Source of the DNA: a virus
Reading direction: 5' to 3' (one strand)
DNA: 28,441 nucleotides
Virus record (IMG/VR): IMGVR_UViG_3300045963_000145
Span: 1 to 28,441 of that record
Shown here: in pieces, positions 13,917 through 22,145 of the stretch
Numbering within the stretch: the first letter of the stretch is position 1
Layout of the letters: every line of letters begins with the position of its first letter
The notes under the pieces: generated by a model
The model's input: the letters and a program-made list of their open reading frames with translations, nothing else
The model's database searches: none
What the model was told of the DNA's origin: nothing
Translations under genes and position numbers: made by a program

Positions 13917-14407
13917 GTCTGATCCACGCCGGCTTCAAGTACCTCGTCAACATCATCCGCGACGGTGCGGTGATCGACTCGTTCGAGGCGCACAACCTCA
14001 TGCCCACCGAAGGGCAGAACCACATGCTCTCGACCGAGTACAAGAGCGGCACGCCGGTCGGCACCTGGTACGTCGGTCTCTTCGAGGGCAACTACACGCC
14101 TGTGCTTGGCGACACCGCTGCTGCGTTCCCCGCTGCAGCGACCGAGTGCACGGCCTACGTGCTCGGCACGCGCACGCCGTGGGTGCCCGGCACTGTCGCC
14201 GGCGGCATCCTCGACAACACCGCCAGCGTGTCGGCCTTCACCATGAATGCGACGAAGACGGTCTACGGCGGCTTCGTCTCTTCGGCTGCGGCCAAAGGGG
14301 CCGTGACTGGCGTGCTGACCTCGGTCGTGCGCTTCCCTTCACCCAAGCCTTTGCTCTCGGGTGACATCCTGCAGGTGACTGCAGGCATCACCCTGACTTC
14401 TGCCTAA
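13913..14407 (+). CDS. Conserved tail-region protein, unknown
   Basis: A 164-residue protein coupled by ATGA to the nozzle-like gene. The N-terminus IHAGFKYLVNIIRDGAVIDSFEAHNLMPTEGQNHML is followed by GTWYVGLFEGNYTPVLGDTAAAFPAAATECTAY and a C-terminal GVLTSVVRFPSPKPLLSGDILQVTAGITLTSA. It is predominantly beta with no membrane segment. The same pattern is familiar from phage and prophage tail operons, where it usually stands next to the following 144-residue protein. Function is not known. Confidence 0.6.
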   Translation: MSLIHAGFKYLVNIIRDGAVIDSFEAHNLMPTEGQNHMLSTEYKSGTPVGTWYVGLFEGNYTPVLGDTAAAFPAAATECTAYVLGTRTPWVPGTVAGGILDNTASVSAFTMNATKTVYGGFVSSAAAKGAVTGVLTSVVRFPSPKPLLSGDILQVTAGITLTSA

Positions 14408-14419
14408 AGGAGGCTCAAC

Positions 14420-14854
14420 ATGTCCCTCATGCTCTCGACTGCGCTGCGCAACAAGCTGCTCGACACCGGCTCGCTCAAGACCATCCTGGCCGGCGGCTCG
14501 ATCAAGATCTACTCCGGTGCCGTGCCAGCCACGGCCGATGCTGCGGTCAGCGGCACGCTGCTGGTCACGATCCTGAACGGCGGCAGCGGCATCAACCTCG
14601 ATACCGCTGCTGCGGGCGGCATCATCAACAAGGCTTCCGCCGAGACGTGGAGCAGCACCGTCGCGTCGGGCGGCACCGCGACGTACTACCGCCACGTTGC
14701 CTCGGGCGACACTGGCGCGCTGTCGACGACCGAGGCGCGCATCCAGGGCACGATTGCCACGGTGGGCGCGGACCTGAACCTCAGCTCGACCACGCTGACC
14801 GGCGGCGCGACCCAGGCCATCGACTACTACTCGGTCACGGTCCCGGCGTCTTGA
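14420..14854 (+). CDS. Conserved tail-region protein, unknown
   Basis: A 144-residue protein with a near-perfect AAAGGAGG site before ATG 14420. It shows the pattern of a common prophage/phage family: SIKIYSGAVPATADAAVSG, INKASAETWSSTVASGGTATYYRHV, and STTEARIQGTIATVGADLNLSSTTLTGGATQAIDYYSV. It is a small all-beta protein, probably part of the tail or an appendage base. The strong ribosome binding site suggests many copies. It ends 4 nt before the next ATG. Confidence 0.62.
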   Translation: MSLMLSTALRNKLLDTGSLKTILAGGSIKIYSGAVPATADAAVSGTLLVTILNGGSGINLDTAAAGGIINKASAETWSSTVASGGTATYYRHVASGDTGALSTTEARIQGTIATVGADLNLSSTTLTGGATQAIDYYSVTVPAS

Positions 14855-14858
14855 TCCA

Positions 14859-17264
14859 ATGGCTGTCGTTGTCACCGACGGGTTCCGGGGGACTCTTGGC
14901 GCTGTCAACAACAGCGTCCCCATCTCTAGGGACGCGAATTACCTGAACTGGACCGATGCCACTACCAAGTGGTATCAGGGCAGCACTGGCGCCGGGCTCT
15001 CGGGACTTTCGGCAAGCACGACTTACAAGGCGGACATCAGCAACGTCGGCAGTGGGTTCTCTACCCCCACTCGCGGCACCGGAACGTTCACCGCCGAGAT
15101 CGCCTGTTTCGGCCCGTTGGAGCAGTTCGGATGGAGCACTGACCTCGGGCTCTATTGCTACTGCTCGATCGACACCGCCGGCCTGGCCACGCTGACCGAG
15201 AACACCGTCGCCGGCGGGGTTCAGTCGTTCACCTTCGCGACGGGCGTGCCGCGCTCGACGGCTGTGCGCACCGTGCTGCGGCTGGAGGTGACCACCACCA
15301 CGACGCTGCTGTTCGTCGACAACGTTCAGGTGATCTCGAATGCGCGCGGCTTCTCGGCCACGACCTCGCGCATCGACCATGTCTGGTTCCAATACTCCAC
15401 CACGACCAGCGGCACACTGACGACACTGCCGGCGAGCTTCAGCGGCATCCTGGTCGACTACGTCAACACGCTGCTGGCCACGACGACCGGGCCGCTCGGC
15501 ACGCCGGTCGTGGGCGACTCGACGCCGCCGGTCTTGACTGGGTCGATCACGGCTCTCGACATCACCTCCAACGCGTTCCTTCTGAACTACCCGGCGGCGA
15601 CCGATAACGTCGCAGTCACCGGGTATGAACTCAGCACGAACGGCGGCGGGTCATGGATTGACCTGGCTATGGCCCTGTCAGTCGTCGTGGTGGGGATGGC
15701 CCCATCGACGGCCTACTCTGTTCGCGTGCGTGCGTACGACGCGGCAGGCAATCGCAGCACGGCGCTCTCGGCGACAGTGACGACGACGGCAGTGCTCGCC
15801 GACCCGTCACCGCCTACGCCTCCCGCGACAACGCGGAGCTATTACGAGAACGGCCCGTGGGAGTTGTACTTGCATGATGCTCACCCGGTCTTCCTGCTCG
15901 ACGTGCTCAACGTGCGCGCCAATAACACGCCGGTAGTTGTCTCCAAAGATACGCTGACCGCCTTCCAGGCAACCGACGCACAGCACACGGGGCCGTTGTT
16001 TGACGGCACCACCAACTCGATCTTCATCTATTCGAGGGCGAGCGGTGTGTGGGCCGCGAACGGAACGGTTGACGGCACGCGCGACGGGTCGAGCTACGGC
16101 GGCACGGTTGCCTGCAACGGCAACGGGACCAAGCTCATCCGCACGATCCCGGTCTGGAACGGACTGGTCAGCGGCATTTACCTCCCGCAGCAGTTTTACC
16201 TGACGACGTTTATCCTCTCCGGCGGTTCCTGGCAGCCGACTGCTGTGCAGGCAATTGGCCCGCTGCTCAACGAATTTTCTCCGATGTCGGACGCTGCGAT
16301 GGCCTTCAACGGCCAGGAAGCCATCGTGGTGTTGCGCCCCCCCACTGCCACGCTCTACCACCTCATGTGGAACGGCACCGGGTGGGACGTGCGGTTCCAA
16401 GTGTCGAACGTGGACAGCATCGTTTACGTCAACGACGACCTCTCGGTAATTGTCTGCGAGGATGCGCTCAGCAGCGATTTGCGGAAGCTCGTGGAGAACA
16501 CATCGGGCGGCTTCGACGTCACCATCGTCCCGCAGAGCCAGTGGAAGTCGACACAGGTCACCAACGCGAACGACTCGACCTCGCACATCGCCGCCAACAT
16601 CTCGGACCCGACCGGCGTCAGCCCCGTTGTCCTGAGCGAGTACGCAGTCATCGCGGAAGATGTGTACGAGCCGGTGAACACCCAGACTCTGGCTGCGACG
16701 ACCTATTACCTCCCCAGGCCGACTCTCTACGCGAACGACACCGAGGAGTTTCTGCTGCTCTTGACTGCAACGACTCCGACCGACCAGGTCACCAACCTCT
16801 ACCGGCGTACGAAGAAGTTCACAGAAGTGCCCGTGGTCATCGGCACGACCGACATCACCGGCACGTTCACCGACCTCATCATCGACGCCATCGCTGTCCA
16901 GTCGCGCCTCCCGATTGACGGCATTCAGGGCGCTCACATTACGTGGACCCCGGCGACTGGCTTGCCGACCGGTTACGAGTTCGGCATGAACGGCGAGCCG
17001 TTTCTCCCCTGCTCACCACCGCTGCTGTGCATCAGCAATTGGTACATCAGGCCGGGCCCTCCCGGTGAGTTCTCGATGGCCAGCGGTGCCATTACTCCGA
17101 ACTCCTTCTACACGTTCCGTGTGCGCGCCTTCGATGCCAAGGGTCGGCGTGGCCCGACGATCATGGTCGCGTTCGCGGTCGATGCGGACGGCAATGTCAT
17201 CGGCAGCGGGGTCGATGGCTCCAGCTTCTGGAGCAAGTTCGTCCAGACCTATGAAGCCACCTAA
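14859..17264 (+). CDS. Large multidomain tail fiber/tip protein with FN3 domains
   Basis: An 801-residue beta-rich protein. Residues ~1-205 look like a concanavalin/LamG-type domain (YLNWTDATTKWYQGSTGAG, TTTTLLFVDNVQVIS). Residues 221-312 are a clear fibronectin type III domain (DSTPPVLTGSITALDI, VTGYELSTNGGGSWIDL, STAYSVRVRAYDAAGNRS). A long central part (~325-680) has blade-like strands with Trp-Gly turns, and a second FN3-like region near 690-790 ends with YTFRVRAFDAKGRRGP. Such modular proteins usually bind host surfaces or decorate the tail tip. No Shine-Dalgarno is evident 4 nt after the upstream stop. The central region is not recognised. Confidence 0.65.
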   Translation: MAVVVTDGFRGTLGAVNNSVPISRDANYLNWTDATTKWYQGSTGAGLSGLSASTTYKADISNVGSGFSTPTRGTGTFTAEIACFGPLEQFGWSTDLGLYCYCSIDTAGLATLTENTVAGGVQSFTFATGVPRSTAVRTVLRLEVTTTTTLLFVDNVQVISNARGFSATTSRIDHVWFQYSTTTSGTLTTLPASFSGILVDYVNTLLATTTGPLGTPVVGDSTPPVLTGSITALDITSNAFLLNYPAATDNVAVTGYELSTNGGGSWIDLAMALSVVVVGMAPSTAYSVRVRAYDAAGNRSTALSATVTTTAVLADPSPPTPPATTRSYYENGPWELYLHDAHPVFLLDVLNVRANNTPVVVSKDTLTAFQATDAQHTGPLFDGTTNSIFIYSRASGVWAANGTVDGTRDGSSYGGTVACNGNGTKLIRTIPVWNGLVSGIYLPQQFYLTTFILSGGSWQPTAVQAIGPLLNEFSPMSDAAMAFNGQEAIVVLRPPTATLYHLMWNGTGWDVRFQVSNVDSIVYVNDDLSVIVCEDALSSDLRKLVENTSGGFDVTIVPQSQWKSTQVTNANDSTSHIAANISDPTGVSPVVLSEYAVIAEDVYEPVNTQTLAATTYYLPRPTLYANDTEEFLLLLTATTPTDQVTNLYRRTKKFTEVPVVIGTTDITGTFTDLIIDAIAVQSRLPIDGIQGAHITWTPATGLPTGYEFGMNGEPFLPCSPPLLCISNWYIRPGPPGEFSMASGAITPNSFYTFRVRAFDAKGRRGPTIMVAFAVDADGNVIGSGVDGSSFWSKFVQTYEAT

Positions 17265-18879
17265 CCTCGTCGGCAACCTCACCGGCAACGCGGCTGTTGG
17301 CTTCGGGGATGTGCGTGGCATGGCGACGATCCAGACGCCGTTCCTGACGACGGCGGGGCCTGGGTACATCGCACGCAAGAAGGGCGACTCGTCGGAGGTC
17401 ATCTCGCTGACCACCGACAAGCCGACTGACCCGTACCTGTGGGGTCTGTTCTGGGCTCCCGGCGCTGGCTACACCTCGACCTCCATCGCCGCCACGGTGA
17501 AGACCGTGGCCACGAACCCCGAGCTGGGCACTGGCGCTGACACGAGCGCGGAGCCGCCTGCCGGTACGACCCTGGAGCAGGGGCTCGGCATCTGGGTCGG
17601 CGATGACTACGTCCTGATGCTGGGCTCGGCCACTTCGTTCACGGCCATCGGCTCGCACGCGCCGCCGCTCATCACGAACAAGACGTGGTGGCCCGTGCTG
17701 ATGAACCCACGGAACTCGACGCAGGGTGTGCCCACGGATGCGCGCCCGCGCAGCAAGTCCATCTCGTTTCAGAGCATCGCCGACTGCAACTACTACCCTC
17801 GGTCGATCTTTTCTTCCGGCTGGAAGGACGAAGCCTCGCGGTACGTGTGGGGCTACTCGTTCATCGACTACTGCTCAAGCAGCGACACTGTCGTCCCGCA
17901 GCAGACCGTCACCGCCCCTGTCGTGGTCGTCGGCAACACCGGCATGCTGACCACCGCGGCGACCGCGCTACCGTACGAGCCCAGCCGTGCGCAGCAGGGC
18001 GGGCAAGTGTTCTGCACTGGCCCTGGCCAGCTCATCGCCTTCTTCCTGGTGACCGAGTGGCTGGACCCGGCGCTGCCGGCAGGGGCCAAGCTGATCCCGA
18101 AGGTGCTGCCGTTCTACTGTGTGTCGACCGACCACGGCGCTTCGTGGACACGGCACGATGCGACGTTCCTCGATACCTACCTGCGCCTCTTCGCGGTAGA
18201 TGTCGTGCACAACTATCAGCGCACGCACTACGACAACGCGCAGCTCGAACTGATCGGGAACAGCATCCACGTCAGCTACATCGGCAACGGCAAGAGTTTG
18301 ATCATCGTCCCGAGCCTGGTGGACTCGACAACGTCCGACAACCTGCGGGCCAAGCTGTTCCTGTACGACGGCGGGTTCACGCTGTTGAGCTGGGCGGCTG
18401 ACTCGTGGGTCGACGGCTCGTCCCTCACGTTGAACACGGCACGCGAGATCTGCTCACAGAGCCCGTCGTTCTGCTTCGGCGAAGGATGCCTCGCGGTCTC
18501 GGTCTCTGGGCCGGGCGCGATCTCGCGCATCCTGTTCACGACCGACTACGGAGCCTCGTGGTCGTCGGTCACGATGCCGTTCTACAACCACGTCCTTGGG
18601 GCCGGCATCACGCTCGCTCCACCCACCGTCGTTGCCCCATACCAAGGGCCTCTGAAACGAGGTCGCATCATCTACACTGTGAACAGGGGCGATGGATCAG
18701 GCTCAGACATCTGGCAGACGGACGGCTCCTTTGCCACGTTCTCGAAGCAGGCCAGCATGTTCAACAACTGCGCCGGCGATACGCCCAACGTTTGGCCCTC
18801 ACTCGGCGCGTACCAGATCCCGTTCCTCAACCGCGTGAAGGTCCGTGTCGACCTCCCGAATGAGTTCAACCAACCATGA
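17251..18879 (+). CDS. Asp-box (BNR) beta-propeller tail protein
   Basis: A 542-residue protein. ATG 17251 is used, overlapping the preceding gene by 14 bp, although the frame is open further upstream. Two Asp-boxes are visible: S292-T-D-H-G-A-S-W299 and T430-T-D-Y-G-A-S-W437. This S/T-x-D-x-G-x-S/T-W turn marks blades of sialidase-like propellers. Surrounding segments (ISFQSIADCNYYPRSIFSSGWKDEASRYVWGY; RGRIIYTVNRGDGSGSDIWQTDG) fit a propeller reporting on an exposed surface. No complete sialidase active site (arginine triad with FRIP motif) was found, so binding rather than hydrolysis is more likely. It overlaps the next gene by ATGA. Confidence 0.62.
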   Translation: MKPPNLVGNLTGNAAVGFGDVRGMATIQTPFLTTAGPGYIARKKGDSSEVISLTTDKPTDPYLWGLFWAPGAGYTSTSIAATVKTVATNPELGTGADTSAEPPAGTTLEQGLGIWVGDDYVLMLGSATSFTAIGSHAPPLITNKTWWPVLMNPRNSTQGVPTDARPRSKSISFQSIADCNYYPRSIFSSGWKDEASRYVWGYSFIDYCSSSDTVVPQQTVTAPVVVVGNTGMLTTAATALPYEPSRAQQGGQVFCTGPGQLIAFFLVTEWLDPALPAGAKLIPKVLPFYCVSTDHGASWTRHDATFLDTYLRLFAVDVVHNYQRTHYDNAQLELIGNSIHVSYIGNGKSLIIVPSLVDSTTSDNLRAKLFLYDGGFTLLSWAADSWVDGSSLTLNTAREICSQSPSFCFGEGCLAVSVSGPGAISRILFTTDYGASWSSVTMPFYNHVLGAGITLAPPTVVAPYQGPLKRGRIIYTVNRGDGSGSDIWQTDGSFATFSKQASMFNNCAGDTPNVWPSLGAYQIPFLNRVKVRVDLPNEFNQP

Positions 18880-20858
18880 CCATCCTTCAACTTGGCGCGC
18901 GGCTCTATCGCGATGCGGTCCTCGTCACGCAGGAGGTGGTCAATGGTGGGACGACCGTCACGCAGCTCGTGCGCCAGCGTGTCGGCGGCTTCTACCCGAC
19001 CGCGCAGTACAACGCCGCGCTCGCAGCGGTGCATGCGCAGATCGGCTACTGGACGACCTACGACGAGGCTGCGGCCTCTGACTCGTTCATCAACTTCCTC
19101 GACTACTCGCTGCTGCAGCCCGCCACGCCGGCTGGGCTTTCAGACGCTGAGGCCGAGGAGCTGCGCGGGTGGGCCTTCGCTGGTTTCCCGAACATCGACG
19201 GCTTCCAAGGCTGGACGTACCTGTACCAAGATTTCCTCGTCCCGGTTCAAGTCGACCAGGCCGACGTCACTCAGACCCAGGTCAACGTGCTGACGCCTGG
19301 GTGGGACGCGGGTGCGATCTCGGCGGACTCGTTCTCTGGCTGGGGCCGGGTGAAGTTCAATGTGCAGGCCTCAAACAAATTCGTCATCGGCATGTGCGAC
19401 GGCGGCAACCCGCTCGACCCCTACGGTCGGTTCTTCGGTGTAGCCTTCGAGAAGGATGTCTGCTGGGACTTCTACCGCACCACCAGTCACGCGACCAACC
19501 CGATGGGCCAGCTCGATGAAGGCAACCTGGGCGGCTTGCGCTACACCCCGGTCGATGACGCCACCACATTCACCGTGCAGTGGCTCCGCAACATCCTGAC
19601 GATCACGCAGTACAACGCAGCCGGCTCCGTGGTTTGGACGTCGACGCGAGGCCTGGCTCTGGGCGACGAGATCGCGACGGGTTCATGGACTCTCGGCGCG
19701 GCGATCTACAGCCCCGGCTCGTGGGTGCTGGGTTATGAGGTGAGCGGGTGGGTCGGCATGGATGAGGTGCTGCCGGCGCTCGCAGGGCGCGGCGGTGCAG
19801 GTACGCCGAAGTCCCAGGCCATCACGCGCATGCCGAAGCTGCAGAGCAGGGGCCGGATGGCCACGCGCGGCGCGGGCTCGCTACCCAAGCTGGCCAGCAT
19901 GGGCGGGCGGCGCATCGCTGTGTCGTCGGCCTCGCTGCCCAAGCTCACTGGCCGTGGCTCGCAGATCGACGTTTTCGTCGGTGCCAACCGCGCGCAGTCT
20001 CGCCTGCCGCTGATGACCAGCCACAGCCACTCGATCACGGGCGAGGTGGGTCAGGCGGCGGTCAGGCTCCCGCTGCTGAAGGCACGCGGTACGAAGAACA
20101 AGCTGGCCGACAGCGCCGTCTCTCTGCCGCGCCTGCGCGGCGCTGGCTTCGCACTGCCTGCCGATCACGCCACGATGTACTCGGCGATGTTCGCCTCGGT
20201 GACGGCTGTGCCGACGCGGCTCACCCTGGCGGTGCTGACGTCTACGCTCACTGCCACCCCGACGATGGCCAGCGCGATGCTGTTCAACGTCAGCATGCCG
20301 ACCGGGGTCACGTCCTCGACGCCGACGACCCTGAAGCAGATCCTCCAGGCGCTGATGCTCACCGAGGTCAGCACCGACGCGAGCGTGCCGTTCACGCCGG
20401 TCGGTGCCGAGGTCTGGGTGATGAACATGGCGAACAACGCCACGTCAACCTACGAGGACTTCAACTTCAACTCGTTCGGCTCGTTCAACGGGCGCGGCTA
20501 CGGCCTGCGGAAGGACGGTCTCTACTTGCTCGAAGGCGACACCGACGCCGGCTCGCCGATTCGCGCGAGCGTGTCGTACGGCAAGCAGGACTTCAACTCG
20601 AAGGCCCGCAAGCACCTTGAGCGCGCCTACGTCGGCGTGTCGTCGAAGGGCACCATGTACCTCAAGGTGACGGCCAACGGCACCGAGTACATCTATGCGG
20701 CCCGCACCTCATCGACAGAGCTGAAGCAGCAGCGCTTCGATGTGGGCCGTGGCCTCCAGGCCACGTACTTCACGTTCGAGCTGTTCAACAAGAACGGCGG
20801 CGACTTCGAGATCGACAACGTGTCGTTCTTTGCCATCGACTTCACACGGAGAGTTTGA
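18876..20858 (+). CDS. Large tail protein with seven LP-repeats and a conserved C-terminal domain
   Basis: A 660-residue protein. Residues 1-290 include a globular beta part with AISADSFSGWGRVKFNVQASNKFVIGMCDGG. Residues 298-425 contain seven short repeats of the form x-L-P-x-L-x-x-R-G (L/M-P pairs at 299, 319, 336, 354, 377, 398 and 417), spaced 17-23 residues apart. A C-terminal domain (about 515-660) has EDFNFNSFGSFNGRGYGLRKDGLYLLEGDTDAG, DFNSKARKHLERAYVGVSSKGTMYL and GRGLQATYFTFELFNKNGGDFEIDNVSF, a combination familiar from tail-tip proteins of diverse phages. LP-type repeats occur in the same tail proteins elsewhere. It probably forms part of the tail tip or a fiber base. Confidence 0.62.
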   Translation: MTILQLGARLYRDAVLVTQEVVNGGTTVTQLVRQRVGGFYPTAQYNAALAAVHAQIGYWTTYDEAAASDSFINFLDYSLLQPATPAGLSDAEAEELRGWAFAGFPNIDGFQGWTYLYQDFLVPVQVDQADVTQTQVNVLTPGWDAGAISADSFSGWGRVKFNVQASNKFVIGMCDGGNPLDPYGRFFGVAFEKDVCWDFYRTTSHATNPMGQLDEGNLGGLRYTPVDDATTFTVQWLRNILTITQYNAAGSVVWTSTRGLALGDEIATGSWTLGAAIYSPGSWVLGYEVSGWVGMDEVLPALAGRGGAGTPKSQAITRMPKLQSRGRMATRGAGSLPKLASMGGRRIAVSSASLPKLTGRGSQIDVFVGANRAQSRLPLMTSHSHSITGEVGQAAVRLPLLKARGTKNKLADSAVSLPRLRGAGFALPADHATMYSAMFASVTAVPTRLTLAVLTSTLTATPTMASAMLFNVSMPTGVTSSTPTTLKQILQALMLTEVSTDASVPFTPVGAEVWVMNMANNATSTYEDFNFNSFGSFNGRGYGLRKDGLYLLEGDTDAGSPIRASVSYGKQDFNSKARKHLERAYVGVSSKGTMYLKVTANGTEYIYAARTSSTELKQQRFDVGRGLQATYFTFELFNKNGGDFEIDNVSFFAIDFTRRV

Positions 20859-20860
20859 TC

Positions 20861-21850
20861 ATGACCAGCCCCGCAGATTCCGTCGCCGCACTGACTGCAC
20901 AGGTCTGGGCTCAAGCCACGCGCCTGTCCGGTGTGGTGGACGACAAGGTCAACGAGGCGCTGTCTCTGGCCAGCACCGCGCCGTCCATCGCCGCGCCTGA
21001 CCTGATCTATGCGCCCGCACTGCCGAGCACGCCGGCACTGCCGACGATGAGTCAAGCCGAAGCGACGGGACTCTTTGACTCGACCAAGACCGACATCCTG
21101 AACATGCTGGTGGGAGAGTTCACCACCTTCATCGGCACCTACTTCGCGAATGACGCCTACCTCACCGACGCCGAGGACTGGCTGCACCAGGCCCTGGCTG
21201 TCGGCGGCACCGGCATCAACCCGACCGTCGAGGCTCAGCTCTGGGAGCGTGTGCGCTCAAAGGCGCTGACCGATGCTGCACGTGCGCAGGACGAGCTGTC
21301 CGTGACCTGGGCCGCGCGCCGGTTCCCGGTGCCGCCTGGTGCGTACATGAACGCCGGCCTGGTGCTGGCCCGTGACTCGATGGATGCCACGGCTGAAGCC
21401 GCCCGCAGTCAGGCCATCGAGTCGTTCAAGGTCGAGGTCGAGAACACCCGCATCGCCATCGAGCGCGCCATCGCGCTGCGGGGCGTGGCCATGCAGACGG
21501 CCAGTGAGTACGTGCGCACGCTGGCCACGGGGCCGCAGGTAGCCGCCAGCGCAGCCGGCACGATCATCGACGCCGAGGCGCGCTTCGCCAGCACGATGAC
21601 CGACTACTACCGCGCGCAGCTCACGGCTGTCGACATCCCCGTGCGGATCGCCACCACGAACTCCACCCTCAAGGTGCAGACGAATGAGGCGAACCTGCGC
21701 ACGGCAATGGAGACGCTGTCGGCCCGTGTCTCGGCGGTGATCTCGCAGGCGCAGATGCTGGCCTCACAGGCAGCGGCTGCGTTCAACTCGATCCACACCC
21801 AGGCCTCGATCTCTGGCAGCGACTCGACCAACACGAACATCCAGGGGTGA
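20861..21850 (+). CDS. Alpha-helical tail-region protein, unknown
   Basis: A 329-residue protein. ATG 20861 is preferred to an upstream TTG (20855); GGAG at 20848-20851 is the likely ribosome binding site. Apart from a Pro/Ala linker (IAAPDLIYAPALPSTPALP, about 43-61) it is nearly all helix, with a long C-terminal coiled coil (about 175-320). The central YLTDAEDWLHQALAVGGTGINPTVEAQLWERVRSKALTDA is a recognisable pattern of proteins next to tail-tip genes in podoviruses and siphoviruses. A needle, plug or ejection-related role would fit, but no direct evidence is visible. Confidence 0.58.
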   Translation: MTSPADSVAALTAQVWAQATRLSGVVDDKVNEALSLASTAPSIAAPDLIYAPALPSTPALPTMSQAEATGLFDSTKTDILNMLVGEFTTFIGTYFANDAYLTDAEDWLHQALAVGGTGINPTVEAQLWERVRSKALTDAARAQDELSVTWAARRFPVPPGAYMNAGLVLARDSMDATAEAARSQAIESFKVEVENTRIAIERAIALRGVAMQTASEYVRTLATGPQVAASAAGTIIDAEARFASTMTDYYRAQLTAVDIPVRIATTNSTLKVQTNEANLRTAMETLSARVSAVISQAQMLASQAAAAFNSIHTQASISGSDSTNTNIQG

Positions 21851-21859
21851 TGGCGCACA

Positions 21860-21886
21860 ATGGAACCTCCTTCGAGGAGGTTCCAT
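21860..21886 (+). promoter_or_regulatory. Perfect hairpin sequestering the ribosome binding site of the next gene
   Basis: ATGGAACCTCCT (21860-21871) and AGGAGGTTCCAT (21875-21886) are perfectly complementary around a 3-nt loop TCG. The downstream arm contains the ideal Shine-Dalgarno AGGAGG (21875-21880) and the first two bases of the start codon ATG (21885). In the folded mRNA both would be hidden. It has no T-tract, so it is not a standard terminator. Confidence 0.85.
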
Positions 21887-22076
21887 GAACAAGGTGTCTG
21901 AGGTGATCTTCAATGCCGGGGTCATTGCCCGTGAGAAGCTCACGGGGCGTAAGGCCTCTGTCAAGGAATACAACGAGCGCCATCGCTTCGTCCACACCAG
22001 CAGCTTCAAGAACCTGATGGTCGTCGGCGCGGTCATCGGTGTCGCGCTCTGGCAAGTGCTGAGCAAATACCTCTAG
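21885..22076 (+). CDS. Small tail-anchored membrane protein
   Basis: A 63-residue protein. The N-terminal ~40 residues are charged and amphipathic (VIAREKLTGRKASVKEYNERHRF); residues 43-61 form one hydrophobic segment (NLMVVGAVIGVALWQVL), ending three residues before the C-terminus. This predicts an N-in, C-out membrane protein. The perfect AGGAGG with 4-nt spacing, hidden in a hairpin, shows the frame is real and controlled. It sits between tail and ejection genes. It might be a late holin regulator, a superinfection or defence protein, or a minor virion membrane component; none can be chosen from sequence. Confidence 0.65.
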   Translation: MNKVSEVIFNAGVIAREKLTGRKASVKEYNERHRFVHTSSFKNLMVVGAVIGVALWQVLSKYL

Positions 22077-22080
22077 GTTC

Positions 22081-22100
22081 AGGCCGGCTGTCGCTGGCCT
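22081..22100 (+). other. Short hairpin between the small membrane gene and the ejection block
   Basis: AGGCCGGC (22081-22088) pairs with GCTGGCCT (22093-22100), 8 bp with one G-U pair and a TGTC loop. No T-run follows, so termination here is possible but not strongly supported. Confidence 0.4.
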
Positions 22101-22115
22101 TCGGCACCTGCGACA

Positions 22116-22137
22116 ATCTAAGCTCTAACATAGATCG
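22116..22137 (+). promoter_or_regulatory. Conserved upstream motif, copy 3
   Basis: ATCTAAGCTCTAACATAGAT ends about 10 nt before ATG 22146, the first gene of the ejection block. It matches copy 1 at 18 of 22 positions. Only a weak GGAA lies between the motif and the start codon. Confidence 0.62.
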
Positions 22138-22145
22138 GAACGTTC

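Noticed and set aside
17065-17250. N-terminal extension of the Asp-box protein
   Set aside because: The extension is Arg/Ser-rich and lies inside the conserved FN3-like end of the preceding gene. ATG 17251 gives a short 14-bp overlap.
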